NCBI RefSeq assembly: GCF_900115925.1
Contig: NZ_FOYF01000001.1
Span: 248,001-312,000, forward strand
DNA: 64,000 nucleotides
Direction: 5' to 3'
Origin: Bacillus sp. cl95
GTDB lineage: Bacteria; Bacillota; Bacilli; Bacillales; Cytobacillaceae
The notes under the pieces were generated by a model, which did not search any database, was not told the DNA's origin, and worked only from the letters and a program-made list of their open reading frames with translations. Position 1 is the first letter of the stretch. Each line of letters opens with the position of its first letter. The position numbers were made by a program, and so were the translations under genes. Of this stretch, positions 37,233-47,829 are shown piece after piece.

Positions 37233-38240
37233 ATGTTTTCAACTTCTGAAATTGGAATCGATTTAGGAACAGCAAATATCCTTGTATATAGTAAAAATAA
37301 AGGCATCGCACTTAATGAGCCATCAGTAGTGGCCATTGATACAGAAACAAAGAATGTATTGGCAGTAGGAACAGAAGCAAAAGAAATGATAGGTAAGACT
37401 CCAGGAAGAATCGTTGCAATCAGACCATTGAAAGATGGTGTCATTGCAGATTTTGATGTTACCACTGAAATGCTTAAGCATATTATGAAAAAAGCTTCCA
37501 AGAAATTAGGCTTTGCGATTCGTAAGCCAAATGTGGTGGTTTGTACACCGTCAGGTTCCACCAGTGTAGAACGCCGTGCCATTCATGACGCTGTTAGAAA
37601 TGCGGGTGCAAAGAAAGTTCACTTAATAGAAGAACCAGTAGCAGCTGCCATTGGAGCAGGTATGCCTGTGGACGAGCCTGTAGCAAACGTTGTAGTTGAT
37701 ATTGGTGGCGGTACAACTGAGGTAGCAATCATCTCATTCGGCGGTGTAGTCGCTTGTAATTCTATACGAATTGCCGGAGACCGTCTTGATGACGATATCG
37801 TTCAATATGTACGTAAAAAATACAATGTTTTAATTGGTGAGCGTACAGCCGAAAGAATAAAGATGGAAATTGGTTATGCTCTTGTTGATCATGAAGAAAA
37901 GACGATGGATATTCGTGGTCGTGACCTCATGACAGGATTGCCAAGAACCATCACTTTATCATCTCATGAAATTAGTAAAGCAATGAGGGAATCATTATTA
38001 CACATTCTTGAAGCGGTTCGTGCGACACTTGAAGATAGTCCAGCAGAGCTAAGCGGTGACATTGTCGACCGTGGGGTTATCTTAACTGGCGGTGGCGCTT
38101 TGCTTAACGGCATGCAAGATTGGTTGAGCGAAGAAATTGTCGTTCCAGTCCATATTGCTCCAAGTCCATTAGAATCTGTTGCCATCGGTACAGGAAAAGC
38201 TCTAAAGTTCATCGACAAGCTTCATACGGCTGTAAGATAA
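37233..38240 (+). CDS. mreBH: MreB-type actin homologue, MreBH-like
   Basis: A 335-residue bacterial actin: phosphate-1 loop [12 protein letters not shown] (about 8-19), phosphate-2 [12 protein letters not shown] (about 157-168) and adenosine loop TGGGALL near 290. It forms membrane-bound filaments that guide lateral wall synthesis. The set of residues and length fit MreBH rather than Mbl or MreB, though this subtype call is less certain. The ATG at 37233 follows GGTGAGTGAG. An ACCCCC stretch at 37163-37168 recalls the -35 of SigI promoters, which control mreBH in B. subtilis, but I see no matching CGAA -10 at a good distance. In B. subtilis the gene is elsewhere. Confidence 0.9.
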   Translation: MFSTSEIGIDLGTANILVYSKNKGIALNEPSVVAIDTETKNVLAVGTEAKEMIGKTPGRIVAIRPLKDGVIADFDVTTEMLKHIMKKASKKLGFAIRKPNVVVCTPSGSTSVERRAIHDAVRNAGAKKVHLIEEPVAAAIGAGMPVDEPVANVVVDIGGGTTEVAIISFGGVVACNSIRIAGDRLDDDIVQYVRKKYNVLIGERTAERIKMEIGYALVDHEEKTMDIRGRDLMTGLPRTITLSSHEISKAMRESLLHILEAVRATLEDSPAELSGDIVDRGVILTGGGALLNGMQDWLSEEIVVPVHIAPSPLESVAIGTGKALKFIDKLHTAVR

Positions 38241-38260
38241 TAAATTCTATATCATACCTT

Positions 38261-38290
38261 AAACCCCCACAGCATATGCTGTGGGGGTTT
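38261..38290. terminator. Bidirectional intrinsic terminator
   Basis: A perfect 30-nt palindrome (arm AAACCCCCACAGCAT) between the convergent mreBH and mutL genes. Confidence 0.85.
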
Positions 38291-38305
38291 CTCTGTAAAG
38301 GATTA

Positions 38306-40216
38306 TTACATGACACGTTTGAACATTTTTTCCATTTCATATGTCGAATAGTGAACAATGATTGGGCGTCCATGCGGACAAGTGAATGGATCAGAGGAAC
38401 GTCGCAATTCATCGAGAAGCGCTTGAATTTCATCATTTCGCAAATGGTGGTTGGCTTTTATAGAAGCTTTACAACTCATCATAATTGCCGCTTCTTCACG
38501 TAATTTCTTGAGATCAACTCGCTTCATTGAAAGCAACTGTTCAATCATGTCCTCGATAATTTCCTTTTCTTCTCCCTTAGGGAACCACTGAGGGTGAGCT
38601 CGCGCGATGTAACTATTCATTCCAAATTCCTCTAAATAGACACCGACCTTTTCAAGCTCATGCTTATGCTCTTCGATTTTCAAGCACTCATCAGTAGAAT
38701 ACTCGAATGTTAAGGGAACAAGCATTTCTTGAAGCTCACTTTCGACTTGTCCTACCTTCTCACGGAAGTATTCATACTTGATGCGTTCCTGTGCGGCGTG
38801 CTGATCAATAATATAAAGCCCCTTTTCGTTTTGAGCCAAAATGTACGTACCATGCATTTGACCGATTGGGAAAAGCGTTGGGACTCGGCTTGGCACTTCA
38901 GGCTGTTCTGGTTCGAAAACCGCCATTTCCTCTTTGTTTTCCTCAACCAAAGACGCATCAAAATCTTCTTCGTCTATTCGATAAGAATCTGTTAAAGGTT
39001 TTGCTTGGAGAACTTCGCTAACAGTCTCCTTTACCTGTAAAAAGGAATCTCTAGCAATCTCTCTTGGTTCAATTCGAGTAACCGACCCCTCCGTTTGAGA
39101 TCCCATGTACGGCATTTGAACTCCCGGTGTTGGTTTTTCTTCGGGTGCATCATGACCATCCAAAGAAAAAAACGTTTGCTCAGATTGCGGTTTTTCTTTT
39201 CTCGCTGGCGTAAAGCCTGAAGGAATCAGTTCCTTTGTTTTGAACGACTGCTTAATTGTACTTGTAATGAGCTCATTCAGTTCAGATTCCTTACTCAGAC
39301 GCACCTCCATTTTGGATGGATGTACATTCACATCCACAAGAAGTGGATCCATCTCGATATTGAGAAGAACGATAGGATATCTACCGATTGGAAGCAGCGT
39401 ATGGTAACCTTCTTGAATCGCTTTTGCAAGTGGATAATTTTTAATAAAACGTCCGTTTATCATCGTTGAAATATAGTTTCTCGATGCCCTCGTTACTTCC
39501 GGCATTGAAACGAAACCACTAATGCGGAAATCAAGCGATTGTGCAGAAATTGGATGCAACATTTTCACGATGTTCATACCGTAAATAGCTGACAGTACTT
39601 GGCGCACATCCCCATTTCCATTTGTATGAAGCAACTTTCGGCCGTTATGAATCAGTCGGAAAGATACTTCGGGATGGGATAGTGCGAGTCTGTTTACGAC
39701 ATCGGTAATATTTCCGAGTTCTGTATGAATGGTTTTCATGTACTTCAGTCGTGCAGGCGTGTTGAAGAATAAATCAGTAATGGCAATATCCGTCCCTTTA
39801 CGACTGGACGATTTTTCAAAAACGGCTACTTTCCCGCCTTCAATTACAACGCGATGACCGGCACCTTCACCTGTTGATGTCTTCATTTCCAGTCGTGATA
39901 CGGAGGCAATACTCGGCAGCGCCTCCCCTCGGAACCCTAGAGTGCGAATTCGGAATAGGTCGTTTTCGTCTTTGATTTTACTTGTTGCATGGCGCTGGAA
40001 GGCGGTCAGAACATCATCCTCTGCGATGCCCTCTCCATTATCGGTGATGCGGATTTTTGCAAGCCCCGCTTCTTCAACATCGATTTCAATCACCGTACTG
40101 CCGGCATCCATCGCATTTTCAACTAATTCTTTCACGACAGATGCGGGTCGCTCAACCACTTCTCCGGCCGCGATTTTATTCGACAATGCATCATCTAACT
40201 GAATGATTTTCCCCAC
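38306..40216 (-). CDS. mutL: DNA mismatch repair protein MutL
   Basis: A 636-residue GHKL ATPase. The N-terminal domain has [12 protein letters not shown], the ATP-lid DNGEGI and [10 protein letters not shown]. The C-terminal domain carries the endonuclease motif [12 protein letters not shown], so this is a nicking MutL as in organisms without MutH. Residues about 335-440 form the variable linker. It follows mutS by 24 nt in one operon. Confidence 0.97.
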   Translation of the reverse strand: MGKIIQLDDALSNKIAAGEVVERPASVVKELVENAMDAGSTVIEIDVEEAGLAKIRITDNGEGIAEDDVLTAFQRHATSKIKDENDLFRIRTLGFRGEALPSIASVSRLEMKTSTGEGAGHRVVIEGGKVAVFEKSSSRKGTDIAITDLFFNTPARLKYMKTIHTELGNITDVVNRLALSHPEVSFRLIHNGRKLLHTNGNGDVRQVLSAIYGMNIVKMLHPISAQSLDFRISGFVSMPEVTRASRNYISTMINGRFIKNYPLAKAIQEGYHTLLPIGRYPIVLLNIEMDPLLVDVNVHPSKMEVRLSKESELNELITSTIKQSFKTKELIPSGFTPARKEKPQSEQTFFSLDGHDAPEEKPTPGVQMPYMGSQTEGSVTRIEPREIARDSFLQVKETVSEVLQAKPLTDSYRIDEEDFDASLVEENKEEMAVFEPEQPEVPSRVPTLFPIGQMHGTYILAQNEKGLYIIDQHAAQERIKYEYFREKVGQVESELQEMLVPLTFEYSTDECLKIEEHKHELEKVGVYLEEFGMNSYIARAHPQWFPKGEEKEIIEDMIEQLLSMKRVDLKKLREEAAIMMSCKASIKANHHLRNDEIQALLDELRRSSDPFTCPHGRPIIVHYSTYEMEKMFKRVM

Positions 40217-40240
40217 TGATGGCCACCTCCCTGTCCATTT

Positions 40241-42883
40241 CTATGACTTTAGCTTTTTTTGAAGTTCGTACAATGTATTAATTGCTTGTAAAGGAGTTAA
40301 ATCAAGGATATCCAATCCTTTGATTTGCTCCACGATTTTCTTTTCTTTCGTGTTAAGCTCCACTTTTGGAGTTGGTGTAACTGTTGCATCGAAGAAAGAC
40401 AGCTGTGCGTCTTCATCTTGAATCTTAACCGTCTCCACAGGCTGTAACGGCTTTGCTTTTTCTTTTTTTGCAGAAGATGGTTGTATCTTTGCTGCTCCTT
40501 GCTGATCTTGTTGCTCTAGAGATAAGAGAATTTCATTCGCACGCTCAATGAGTTCCTCAGGAAGTTCTGCAAGTTGTGCGACATGTATACCATAACTCTT
40601 ATCTGCTGCACCTTCTTTAATCTTATGAAGGAACACGACTTTGCCATTGTGTTCAACTGCGCTTACATGAATATTCTTTAAGTTAGGAAGCTCTTCTTCA
40701 AGCACCGTCAATTCATGATAATGCGTCGAAAAGAGCGTTTTCGCACCAATGCGGTTATGAATATATTCAATAATTGCCTGTGCCAGGGCCATACCGTCAT
40801 AAGTAGACGTACCCCGGCCGATTTCGTCAAATAAGATTAAGCTATTTTGTGTAGCATTCGCAATCGCATTTTTGGCTTCCAGCATTTCAACCATGAACGT
40901 ACTTTGTCCGGAAATGAGGTCATCCGCTGCTCCAATTCTTGTAAACACTTGGTCAAAAATTGGTAAAATTGCCTCTGTTGCCGGAACGTAACACCCAATT
41001 TGAGCAAGAATTGCGGTTAACGCAATTTGACGCATATAAGTACTTTTACCAGACATATTCGGACCTGTAATAAGCAAGGCTTCTCGTTCCCTGTCCATGA
41101 AACAATCATTCGGAACATATTCCTGCGCGTTTAGCACTTTTTCAACGACCGGATGACGACCTTCCTTAACAGCGACACGACGCTCCTCAGAAAACTGAGG
41201 CTTTACGTATCTACGGTCTTCACTCACTTGGGCAAAGCATTGCAAGACATCTAATTCGCTAACTGTTTTCGCCAACGCTTGTAATCTCGGGATATATTCC
41301 TTACTCATTTCGCGAATTTCAGCGAATAAGGCGTATTCCAGCTCCCCGCTTTTCTCTTCCGCTTGTAAAATTAATGTCTCTTTTTCTTTCAATTCTGGCG
41401 TAATAAAACGCTCTGCATTCGCGAGAGTCTGTTTACGTTCATACTGACCTTCTTGTAAAAGATGAAGGTTCGAACGAGTTACTTCTATATAATACCCGAA
41501 CACGCGGTTATAGCCGATTTTCAGACTCTTGATTCCCGTCTTTTCACGTTCTTCACGCTCCAGCTGAGCAATCCATGTCTTTCCATTACGGCTCGCATAG
41601 CGGTATTGATCTAGTTGGTCGTTATATCCATCTCGTATCATATTTCCTTCTTTTAACGATAGTGGCGGATTCTCGACTAAGGCACGTTCTAATAGATCGG
41701 TTACTGAATCACAAGGATCAAGGCGTCCCGCAATTTCCTGCACTTCATTTCCTGTCAGCTGGGTAAGTATCGCTTGCAGCTGTGGAACTTGAAGTAGAGA
41801 TTTTTTCAACTGCACAAGATCACGTGCGTTTACATTACCGAAAGCGACGCGGCCAGCAAGGCGCTCAAGATCATAGACTTCTTTTAGTTTTTCACGTAGT
41901 TCCTGTCGCTCAAAGTATTGTTGAATCAATACCTCGACAAGTCCATGTCGGCGTTCGATTTCCTGACGATCAATAAGCGGACGATCAATCCATTGCTTCA
42001 GCATCCTGCCACCCATTGCCGTCATCGTTTCATCAAGCAGCCAAAGTAATGAACCCTTCTTACCTTTAGAACGTATCGTTTCGGTAAGTTCAAGGTTTCT
42101 TTTTGAAAAATAGTCTATCTTCATGAAGTGATGTGTTTGATAGGTGGTTACCGGTTGAAGATGATCAAGGCTTCGTTTCTGGGTACGGTACAAGTAATGG
42201 AACATTCTTGCGACTGCGGTAACCATTTTATCCTGATTAAGATTGATCATCAGTGGCAGAAAATGCTCTTCCGCCTTCGTCTCATCTTCAATGGATATGG
42301 CGAGCACACCACGTTCGCGTAACTTCTTTTGCCATTCAGGTGAAAAATCGCTCGCAATGACCGTTTCTTTTGCACCCAGAACGGCAAGTTCATTCAGAAC
42401 TTCATCGAAGCCAGAGGTTAAAAGTGTAACGCGGTTTTCACCCGTTGAAAGGTCGTTATATGCGAACCCAAATGTTTGATCATTGAAAGCAGTGATCGCC
42501 GCAAGATAATTGTTCTCTTTCTCGCTGAGGCCACGTCCGTCCATGACCGTACCTGGTGTGATTAATTGAACGACTTCACGTCTCACCACACCTTTCGCCT
42601 GGCGCGGATCTTCAGTTTGTTCACAGATCGCGACTTTATAGCCACGTTCTACCAGCTGTTCAATATAGTTAGGCGCAGAATGGTACGGAACACCGCACAT
42701 TGGCACACGATCAGAACCGCCACCCTCACGACTTGTTAACGTAATTTCCAATTCCTGCGATGCATTTATCGCATCATCAAAAAACATTTCATAAAAATCG
42801 CCTAAGCGAAAAAATAAAAAGGCATCCTGGTACTCTGCCTTGATTTTTAAATATTGTTGTATCATGGGCGTGTAAGCTGCCAT
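40241..42883 (-). CDS. mutS: DNA mismatch repair protein MutS
   Basis: An 880-residue mismatch-recognition ATPase. The mismatch-reading Phe-x-Glu is in [10 protein letters not shown] (about 30-39). The Walker [11 protein letters not shown], Walker [12 protein letters not shown] and STHYHEL motifs mark the C-terminal ATPase. The last about 30 residues resemble a beta-clamp or tetramerisation tail. The ATG at 42883 follows GGAGG; a TTG four codons upstream overlaps that site. Confidence 0.97.
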   Translation of the reverse strand: MAAYTPMIQQYLKIKAEYQDAFLFFRLGDFYEMFFDDAINASQELEITLTSREGGGSDRVPMCGVPYHSAPNYIEQLVERGYKVAICEQTEDPRQAKGVVRREVVQLITPGTVMDGRGLSEKENNYLAAITAFNDQTFGFAYNDLSTGENRVTLLTSGFDEVLNELAVLGAKETVIASDFSPEWQKKLRERGVLAISIEDETKAEEHFLPLMINLNQDKMVTAVARMFHYLYRTQKRSLDHLQPVTTYQTHHFMKIDYFSKRNLELTETIRSKGKKGSLLWLLDETMTAMGGRMLKQWIDRPLIDRQEIERRHGLVEVLIQQYFERQELREKLKEVYDLERLAGRVAFGNVNARDLVQLKKSLLQVPQLQAILTQLTGNEVQEIAGRLDPCDSVTDLLERALVENPPLSLKEGNMIRDGYNDQLDQYRYASRNGKTWIAQLEREEREKTGIKSLKIGYNRVFGYYIEVTRSNLHLLQEGQYERKQTLANAERFITPELKEKETLILQAEEKSGELEYALFAEIREMSKEYIPRLQALAKTVSELDVLQCFAQVSEDRRYVKPQFSEERRVAVKEGRHPVVEKVLNAQEYVPNDCFMDREREALLITGPNMSGKSTYMRQIALTAILAQIGCYVPATEAILPIFDQVFTRIGAADDLISGQSTFMVEMLEAKNAIANATQNSLILFDEIGRGTSTYDGMALAQAIIEYIHNRIGAKTLFSTHYHELTVLEEELPNLKNIHVSAVEHNGKVVFLHKIKEGAADKSYGIHVAQLAELPEELIERANEILLSLEQQDQQGAAKIQPSSAKKEKAKPLQPVETVKIQDEDAQLSFFDATVTPTPKVELNTKEKKIVEQIKGLDILDLTPLQAINTLYELQKKLKS

Positions 42884-43002
42884 TATTTCCTCCAAAAACT
42901 CATACTTTTCGACAATCTATTATAACATATCGACGTTATGCCTTCATGAACTGGAAAGAATTAATTTAGGGGTTGGCAGTTTGCCGGGGTATGACACTTC
43001 TT

Positions 43003-43211
43003 GATCCATTTTTGCTACTTCTTTGTCCAATTTGTCCAAATCTATGTCCAGTGTCACTCAAAGTACACAAACAACGACTTCATGAACCCCATCCAGCGAC
43101 TTCTTTTCATGAAAACCTTGCACATTCGTCTAGTTTGGTTGAATATCTGTCTAATTTGACGACACATTTGTCCAGTTTGAGCTAACATTTGTCAAGTTTC
43201 ACAAAAAGTAC
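43003..43211. repeat. Array of 21-nt-period degenerate repeats (locus B)
   Basis: Units of 21 nt start at 43025, 43046 and 43067, and again at 43128, 43149, 43170 and 43191; the stretch between is shifted by 2 nt and more worn. Units read GTCYARTTTGA, then about six variable bases, then ATTT or similar. The array fills most of the mutS-ppaC gap, upstream of mutS. It shares period and core design with locus A (21807) and locus C (55612), where the unit starts ATC. Confidence 0.8.
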
Positions 43212-43230
43212 ATAATTGAGGCATATATAC

Positions 43231-43265
43231 GAAAAAAAAAGCGAAGGGGATCTCCTCCCCTCCGC
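43231..43265 (-). terminator. Intrinsic terminator of ppaC
   Basis: Stem GCGGAGGGG with CCCCTTCGC (one G-T pair) over a 7-nt loop, then T9 on the minus strand. Confidence 0.85.
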
Positions 43266-43273
43266 ACAGTATT

Positions 43274-44206
43274 TTATAGATTTCCGAAAGCTTCAGTTAA
43301 TGGTGGAACAACTTGTTTCTTACGAGAAACAACGCCCTCTAGTACTGCTTTGTTTTCAGCAAGCTTTACACCGAAAGCTTTTTCAACTGCTTCAGTCTTT
43401 GAACCAAGTGCCAATGCAACAGAATCGTTTGTCAAGATATCTGTAACCACAAGCAGGAACAAGTCCAATCCCTTGTCAGCGATTGCTTGATTCAATGCTT
43501 CCTCAAGCTCAGCTTGGCGAGACATGACATCGTTTGTGTCAACTGCGTTTACTTGAGCAATTTCAACTTTGCTGTTGCCCATTTGGAATTCCTTCGCATC
43601 AAGTGAAATCAATTGTGCGATTGTCTTGTCGCTTAAGTCAGCACCCGCTTTTAGCATAGCAAGGCCATATTCTTCTGCATCAACGCCTGCAATTTCAGCA
43701 AGTTCCTTTGCAGCGGCTATATCTTGCTCAGTGCAAGTTGGCGATTTGAAAAGTAATGAATCTGAAATAATAGCAGATAACATTAATCCAGCTGTTTCTT
43801 TAGCAATTTCAATGCCGTTTTCTTTGTACATCTTATTTAAAATAGTCGCAGTACAGCCTACTGGCTCAACACGGAAGTACAACGGATCGCTTGTTTCAAA
43901 ATTCGCAACGCGGTGGTGATCAATTACTTCGATAATGCGAACTTTTTCGATGTCGTTAGCGCTTTGTTGACGCTCGTTGTGGTCAACCAAAATTACGTTG
44001 CTCACTTCGCTTGAAACAGTCTCAACAAGGCGTGGAACTTCTGCATTGAATTTCTCTAAAGCATATTGTGTTTCACCGTTCAATTCACCTAAACGAACCG
44101 GCTCAACATCCATGCCTAATTTCTTTTTCAATTCAGCATAAGCGATAGCTGAACAAATTGAATCAGTGTCCGGGTTTTTATGTCCGAAAACGAGTACTTT
44201 TTCCAT
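43274..44206 (-). CDS. ppaC: Manganese-dependent inorganic pyrophosphatase
   Basis: A 310-residue family II pyrophosphatase of the DHH phosphoesterase superfamily, splitting pyrophosphate to drive biosynthesis. Metal ligands are visible in GHKNPDTDS (8-16), LVDHNE near 75 and VIDHHR near 97. The C-terminal DHHA2 domain ends [10 protein letters not shown], with the substrate-binding arginine-lysine pair. It has its own terminator. It is not in this place in B. subtilis. Confidence 0.97.
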   Translation of the reverse strand: MEKVLVFGHKNPDTDSICSAIAYAELKKKLGMDVEPVRLGELNGETQYALEKFNAEVPRLVETVSSEVSNVILVDHNERQQSANDIEKVRIIEVIDHHRVANFETSDPLYFRVEPVGCTATILNKMYKENGIEIAKETAGLMLSAIISDSLLFKSPTCTEQDIAAAKELAEIAGVDAEEYGLAMLKAGADLSDKTIAQLISLDAKEFQMGNSKVEIAQVNAVDTNDVMSRQAELEEALNQAIADKGLDLFLLVVTDILTNDSVALALGSKTEAVEKAFGVKLAENKAVLEGVVSRKKQVVPPLTEAFGNL

Positions 44207-44280
44207 GTCACTACTCCTTACATGTCCATAATAGAATTTCCAGTGTTTATTTTAACATAAATGCACGGTCTGTCATCAAG

Positions 44281-44715
44281 TCATTTATTATCGTAAGTCC
44301 CATAATATACATAGCATTTCCGATCCTCATCAATTTCGCGCGAATCGAGATGAAATTCTTTTCCTTTTATAAAAATGGAATCGCAATGGAGAATCGCCAG
44401 AGCATCGTCGTGAACAAACAAATCACGCGACTCAATTACACGTTGCATACCGCCCTCGAGCATTTCTCGAAATTCGAGACCTATGTAATCAAAGTATTTC
44501 TGGCTAGGCTCATCCTCGAAGGCTTCTTTATTTAAATAGATGATGATATCGCCTTTTGCATCCTTTGTCGTAAGGGTTACTTTGTATGTTTGCGCATCCT
44601 TAATAAAAAACTCACATGTCATTCTGCAGACAACTTCACTAACAGTCAAATCAGGATAATGCCATAATGCTGGATAATCCGCAGCATCATCATCGAGGCG
44701 GTATTCCAATCGCAT
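44281..44715 (-). CDS. Conserved-looking protein of unknown function
   Basis: A 144-residue, acidic, soluble protein with no signal peptide or membrane helix. I do not recognise the family. The start ATG at 44715 follows AAAGGGAGG, a very strong site; the frame open to 44751 is not needed. The composition is normal for the chromosome. It is divergent from the lipoprotein at 44809, with 93 nt holding the promoters. Confidence 0.75.
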   Translation of the reverse strand: MRLEYRLDDDAADYPALWHYPDLTVSEVVCRMTCEFFIKDAQTYKVTLTTKDAKGDIIIYLNKEAFEDEPSQKYFDYIGLEFREMLEGGMQRVIESRDLFVHDDALAILHCDSIFIKGKEFHLDSREIDEDRKCYVYYGTYDNK

Positions 44716-44750
44716 AATAAGACCTCCCTTTGTTTTCTTCCATTCTACCA

Positions 44751-44778
44751 TTGTTTTCTACTGAATAAATTCTATAAT
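44751..44778 (+). promoter_or_regulatory. Putative promoter of the lipoprotein/ATP-grasp/DUF350 operon
   Basis: TTGTTT and TATAAT with a 16-bp spacer, about 30 nt upstream of the first start codon. Confidence 0.6.
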
Positions 44779-44808
44779 GAAGATATTGCCAGTTAGGAGT
44801 GTGATACT

Positions 44809-45120
44809 TTGAATAAGACAAAAAAATTGATAACCGGTATTGTCCTTTCCCTATCCACAGGTGCATTATCAGCCTGTAGCGACGACCTTCCACCTCAACC
44901 TGATGAAGATAGTTGCAGCGAGTGGGATTGGGATGATGAACTTGGCGTTTGGGAATGCGGTGATAGCCATTCCCATTATCATGGACATTATTTCTACGCT
45001 GGAACCTATTATAAAAGCCGCAGCGCTTTCAAGAAATCATCGGCTTACAAAGCGTACAAATCATCATCAAGCTTTAAAGGTGGTATTGGTAGCGGTTCAA
45101 AAGGTGGCTTTGGAGGCTAA
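44809..45120 (+). CDS. Small Gly/Ser-rich lipoprotein
   Basis: A 103-residue protein. The N-terminus is a lipoprotein signal ending LSAC (Cys about 23). It continues with an acidic DEDSCSEWDWDDE stretch, a His-rich DSHSHYHGHY and a Ser/Lys/Gly tail ending GGFGG. This build recalls the YgiB/DUF1190 proteins that accompany YgiC-type ATP-grasp enzymes, but the match is by layout, not motif. The start is TTG after AGGAG. It lies 3 nt upstream of the ATP-grasp gene. Confidence 0.8.
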   Translation: MNKTKKLITGIVLSLSTGALSACSDDLPPQPDEDSCSEWDWDDELGVWECGDSHSHYHGHYFYAGTYYKSRSAFKKSSAYKAYKSSSSFKGGIGSGSKGGFGG

Positions 45121-45123
45121 CCA

Positions 45124-46365
45124 ATGAATGACTATCAAAAGCAACGACGAGAGTTTTACCGCCAATTACCGGACTTTTGGTCCGACATAAACGATGCTGA
45201 ATATAGTTTATTCCATGTTTTGCCTTTGAAGAAGGAACTCATTGATAAAGTCAAACTTGCTACAGAGACCATGATGGCCATTTTCAGCAAAACAGCCCGA
45301 CTGCTTCGTCAACTTCCCGAAGAACAGCTCTTAGATCTCGGATTTCCAACAGAATCACTTGCTTTTATCAAGATGAAGCAGTTTTTTCCGGAAACCATCA
45401 TTGGACGTTTTGATTTTGTTAACACAACTGACGGTTTAAAACTTCTTGAATTCAATAGTGACACGCCTACATTCATTAAAGAATGTTTTAAAATTAACGG
45501 TGTCGTCGCCAGGAAGTTTGGCTTTTCTGACCCTAACAGAAATGAAGAAGCGCTATTAGCATCTGCAATCAATAAAGCAATCCTCGAGAGTGCGAAGCTA
45601 GTTGCAGGAAATGCCCAGCCAAATGTAGTCTTTACCGCACATCATGATCACGTTGAAGATTGGAATACCATCCGATACTTAAGTGGATTTTGCAATGTTG
45701 AACACCAGCTAATCCCGCTCCAGAATTTGCGAATAAGCGATGACGCTCTCATAGATTCGGACGGATTGCCTATTGACGTCCTTTATCGGCAAACGTATCC
45801 TTTAGAACATATGCTTGAAGACAAGGATCCTATAACGGACGACAAAACCGGCATCAAGCTTCTCGAACTTGTTAAACGCGGAAAACTTGCAATCTTGAAT
45901 CCACCATCTGCATTCTTATTACAGCCAAAAACCATTCAAGCTCTAATATGGGGACTTGCTGAAGCAAGCCGTTTTTTTACAAAGGAAGAGTGTGAAGCTA
46001 TTAAAACCTATATGCTTCCAACCTATTTAGAGGCAGATGCTTTCTTAGGAAGTACTGCTTTTGTAAAAAAACCCTCTTTAGGCAGAGAGGGCGATACAAT
46101 CACGATTTACGATCAAAATCATTGCGAACTATTAAAAAATAAAATCCGAACGTTTGAAAATGAAACGGCTGTTTTTCAACAATATATCTCCCTTCCTAAG
46201 ATCCGTCTGGAAACGGAAAAAGGGGAGGAAGAATTGTCATACTTGATCGGTTCTTTTACGATTGCAGGTAAATCAAGTGCGATAGGCGTACGCGCCGGAG
46301 AAAAAATTACAGGTAATGAATCCTACTTCTTGCCCGTGGGCATTCATTCTAAGGAGGAGAAATAA
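45124..46365 (+). CDS. Glutathionylspermidine synthase-like ATP-grasp protein (YgiC/YjfC type)
   Basis: A 413-residue protein of the GSP-synthetase-like ATP-grasp group. Recognisable parts are RFDFVNTTDGLKLLEFNSDTP near 100 (ATP-grasp acidic and Asn ligands), FVKKPSLGREGDTI near 320 (nucleotide-binding lysine and loop) and the C-terminal IGVRAGEKITGNESYFLPV. It lacks the amidase half of E. coli Gsp. The family is predicted to make amide bonds between a carboxylate and an amine; the substrate is unknown. It is flanked by the lipoprotein and by DUF350, as in the E. coli yjfLMC set. Confidence 0.88.
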   Translation: MNDYQKQRREFYRQLPDFWSDINDAEYSLFHVLPLKKELIDKVKLATETMMAIFSKTARLLRQLPEEQLLDLGFPTESLAFIKMKQFFPETIIGRFDFVNTTDGLKLLEFNSDTPTFIKECFKINGVVARKFGFSDPNRNEEALLASAINKAILESAKLVAGNAQPNVVFTAHHDHVEDWNTIRYLSGFCNVEHQLIPLQNLRISDDALIDSDGLPIDVLYRQTYPLEHMLEDKDPITDDKTGIKLLELVKRGKLAILNPPSAFLLQPKTIQALIWGLAEASRFFTKEECEAIKTYMLPTYLEADAFLGSTAFVKKPSLGREGDTITIYDQNHCELLKNKIRTFENETAVFQQYISLPKIRLETEKGEEELSYLIGSFTIAGKSSAIGVRAGEKITGNESYFLPVGIHSKEEK

Positions 46366-46752
46366 ATGTTAAATTTCCTGGCTTACCTGGGAACAGGTAT
46401 TTTTTTACTGGTTATTGGCCTTGTTTTAATGGAAATCACAACAAAAAACAAAGAATTTAGATTGATGGCCAACGGAAATCTTGCTGCGAGTTACGTTCTT
46501 GGAGGGCGTTTGGTCGGTTTGGCAGTTGTCCTTTACTCTTCGGCTGCTAATTCCATTTCCTTAGCAGATATGTTTTTATGGGGCGGAATTGGTGTTTTGG
46601 CTCAAATCGTTCTGTTCTATATTGCCGAGTGGATTACACCGCATTTTAACGTGACGCAATCCATCGACGAAGACAACCGTGCTGTCGGATTCTTCTTGAT
46701 GCTTCTTTCCATTTCGATTGGGATTGTTATTGCAGGTTGTTTAACCTACTAA
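46366..46752 (+). CDS. DUF350 membrane protein (UPF0719, YjfL-like)
   Basis: A 128-residue protein with four predicted helices. The DUF350 pattern ANGNLAASYVLGGRLVGLAVVLYS is present once (E. coli YjfL has two copies). It starts at the base after the stop of the ATP-grasp gene, so the two are tightly coupled. Function is unknown; the association with ATP-grasp ligases and ion channels is recurrent. Confidence 0.88.
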   Translation: MLNFLAYLGTGIFLLVIGLVLMEITTKNKEFRLMANGNLAASYVLGGRLVGLAVVLYSSAANSISLADMFLWGGIGVLAQIVLFYIAEWITPHFNVTQSIDEDNRAVGFFLMLLSISIGIVIAGCLTY

Positions 46753-46767
46753 CTTTCAAATCTAATA

Positions 46768-46802
46768 GTGCCTTCCTGAAATGTCAGGAAGGCACCTTTT
46801 TT
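46768..46802. terminator. Bidirectional intrinsic terminator
   Basis: A 12-bp perfect stem (GTGCCTTCCTGA with its complement, 4-nt loop) followed by T6. It separates the DUF350 gene from the convergent potassium channel. Confidence 0.88.
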
Positions 46803-47829
46803 ATATGGATTGAAATGTTTTCTTATCACAGATTACAAACAATACGGCATCAGTTGGAATAGGTTCATTCAACTTTCTGATGATATTTAGGTCTTTCCGG
46901 TCTGCTATCAATTGAGCACCTTTTGACTTCAAATCTTCGTATGCATCTCCATAGGTTTTCCATGCTGGATTCGTTGTTACTTCCCAAAGATCGCTGCCGT
47001 TTTCACCATCCTGATGGCTCAAAAGCTGCGTAAACAAATGACTGGAACCTTTTGTTTGCGCAGACTTGGCCATCAAGTTCGATACCGACTCTTGTGATAA
47101 AATAAATTCATCGATTTTGACATGCTTGAAATTGCCAACATGCTTTTCATTCAAGATTTCTGCAATTGTGTAAATATTATTTTCGGTTTCATCATCATAA
47201 CTTTCAATTGTAGAAGCAACGAGTAGCGTTTTACCGTCTGCCAAATCGGAATTTGTAACACCATCTGGCGCAAACAAAAGAACTGCTCTCGATTTTTCAA
47301 TCCTTGCTTTTCTTAATGTTTCAAAATCAGTAGGACTTCCATTCACATATGTAAACCGCTCATGTTCCAGAGGCGTTTTTTCGAGCTCATCGATTAACAC
47401 TACTTCAGACAAATTATCACCTGCAAACAACTCTCTAATTGTAGATTTGGACTTAGCCGTCCACCCAATTACAACATAATGATTTTCTCCACGATAGTTC
47501 AATTTTCCCTCCTCCTTCATTCGCTTGTAATGAGAGACTGACTCGACAATCTGCCCGATAATCATTCCAAAGAGACCAATCCCAACGGTGTAGATAACGA
47601 GCATTGCCCAGATTCGACCGAACTCGGACGTTGGGGAAACGTCCCCATATCCGACCGTCGTCATCGTTGTTAAAAGCCACCACATTGCGTGAAAGGTGTT
47701 CTCAAATGTCTCAGGTTCAATTACAGACATGAACCATGCATTAAACACAACAAACAATAGAGTGAACATCACAAGCGTTCGATAACGGAATTTCATTGCA
47801 CTTATAAAGATTTTTCTGAAGAAAAGCAT
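46801..47829 (-). CDS. Two-helix potassium channel with RCK domain (YugO-like)
   Basis: A 342-residue channel: helix 1 (about 17-36), a pore loop with selectivity filter TTVGYGDVSP (about 55-64), helix 2 (about 70-95), and a C-terminal RCK/TrkA-N domain beginning HYVVIGWTAKS. A tetramer would form the pore; the RCK domain senses a ligand such as Ca2+ or nucleotides. The start ATG follows GAGGGGG, inside the end of the kinase-like gene, which it overlaps by 28 nt. B. subtilis YugO is used in biofilm electrical signalling; whether this is the orthologue is not shown. Confidence 0.9.
   Translation of the reverse strand: MLFFRKIFISAMKFRYRTLVMFTLLFVVFNAWFMSVIEPETFENTFHAMWWLLTTMTTVGYGDVSPTSEFGRIWAMLVIYTVGIGLFGMIIGQIVESVSHYKRMKEEGKLNYRGENHYVVIGWTAKSKSTIRELFAGDNLSEVVLIDELEKTPLEHERFTYVNGSPTDFETLRKARIEKSRAVLLFAPDGVTNSDLADGKTLLVASTIESYDDETENNIYTIAEILNEKHVGNFKHVKIDEFILSQESVSNLMAKSAQTKGSSHLFTQLLSHQDGENGSDLWEVTTNPAWKTYGDAYEDLKSKGAQLIADRKDLNIIRKLNEPIPTDAVLFVICDKKTFQSI

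Noticed and set aside
43003-43211. CRISPR array interpretation of the 21-nt repeats
   Set aside because: Units are too degenerate and lack identical repeats with unique spacers; no cas genes are present.
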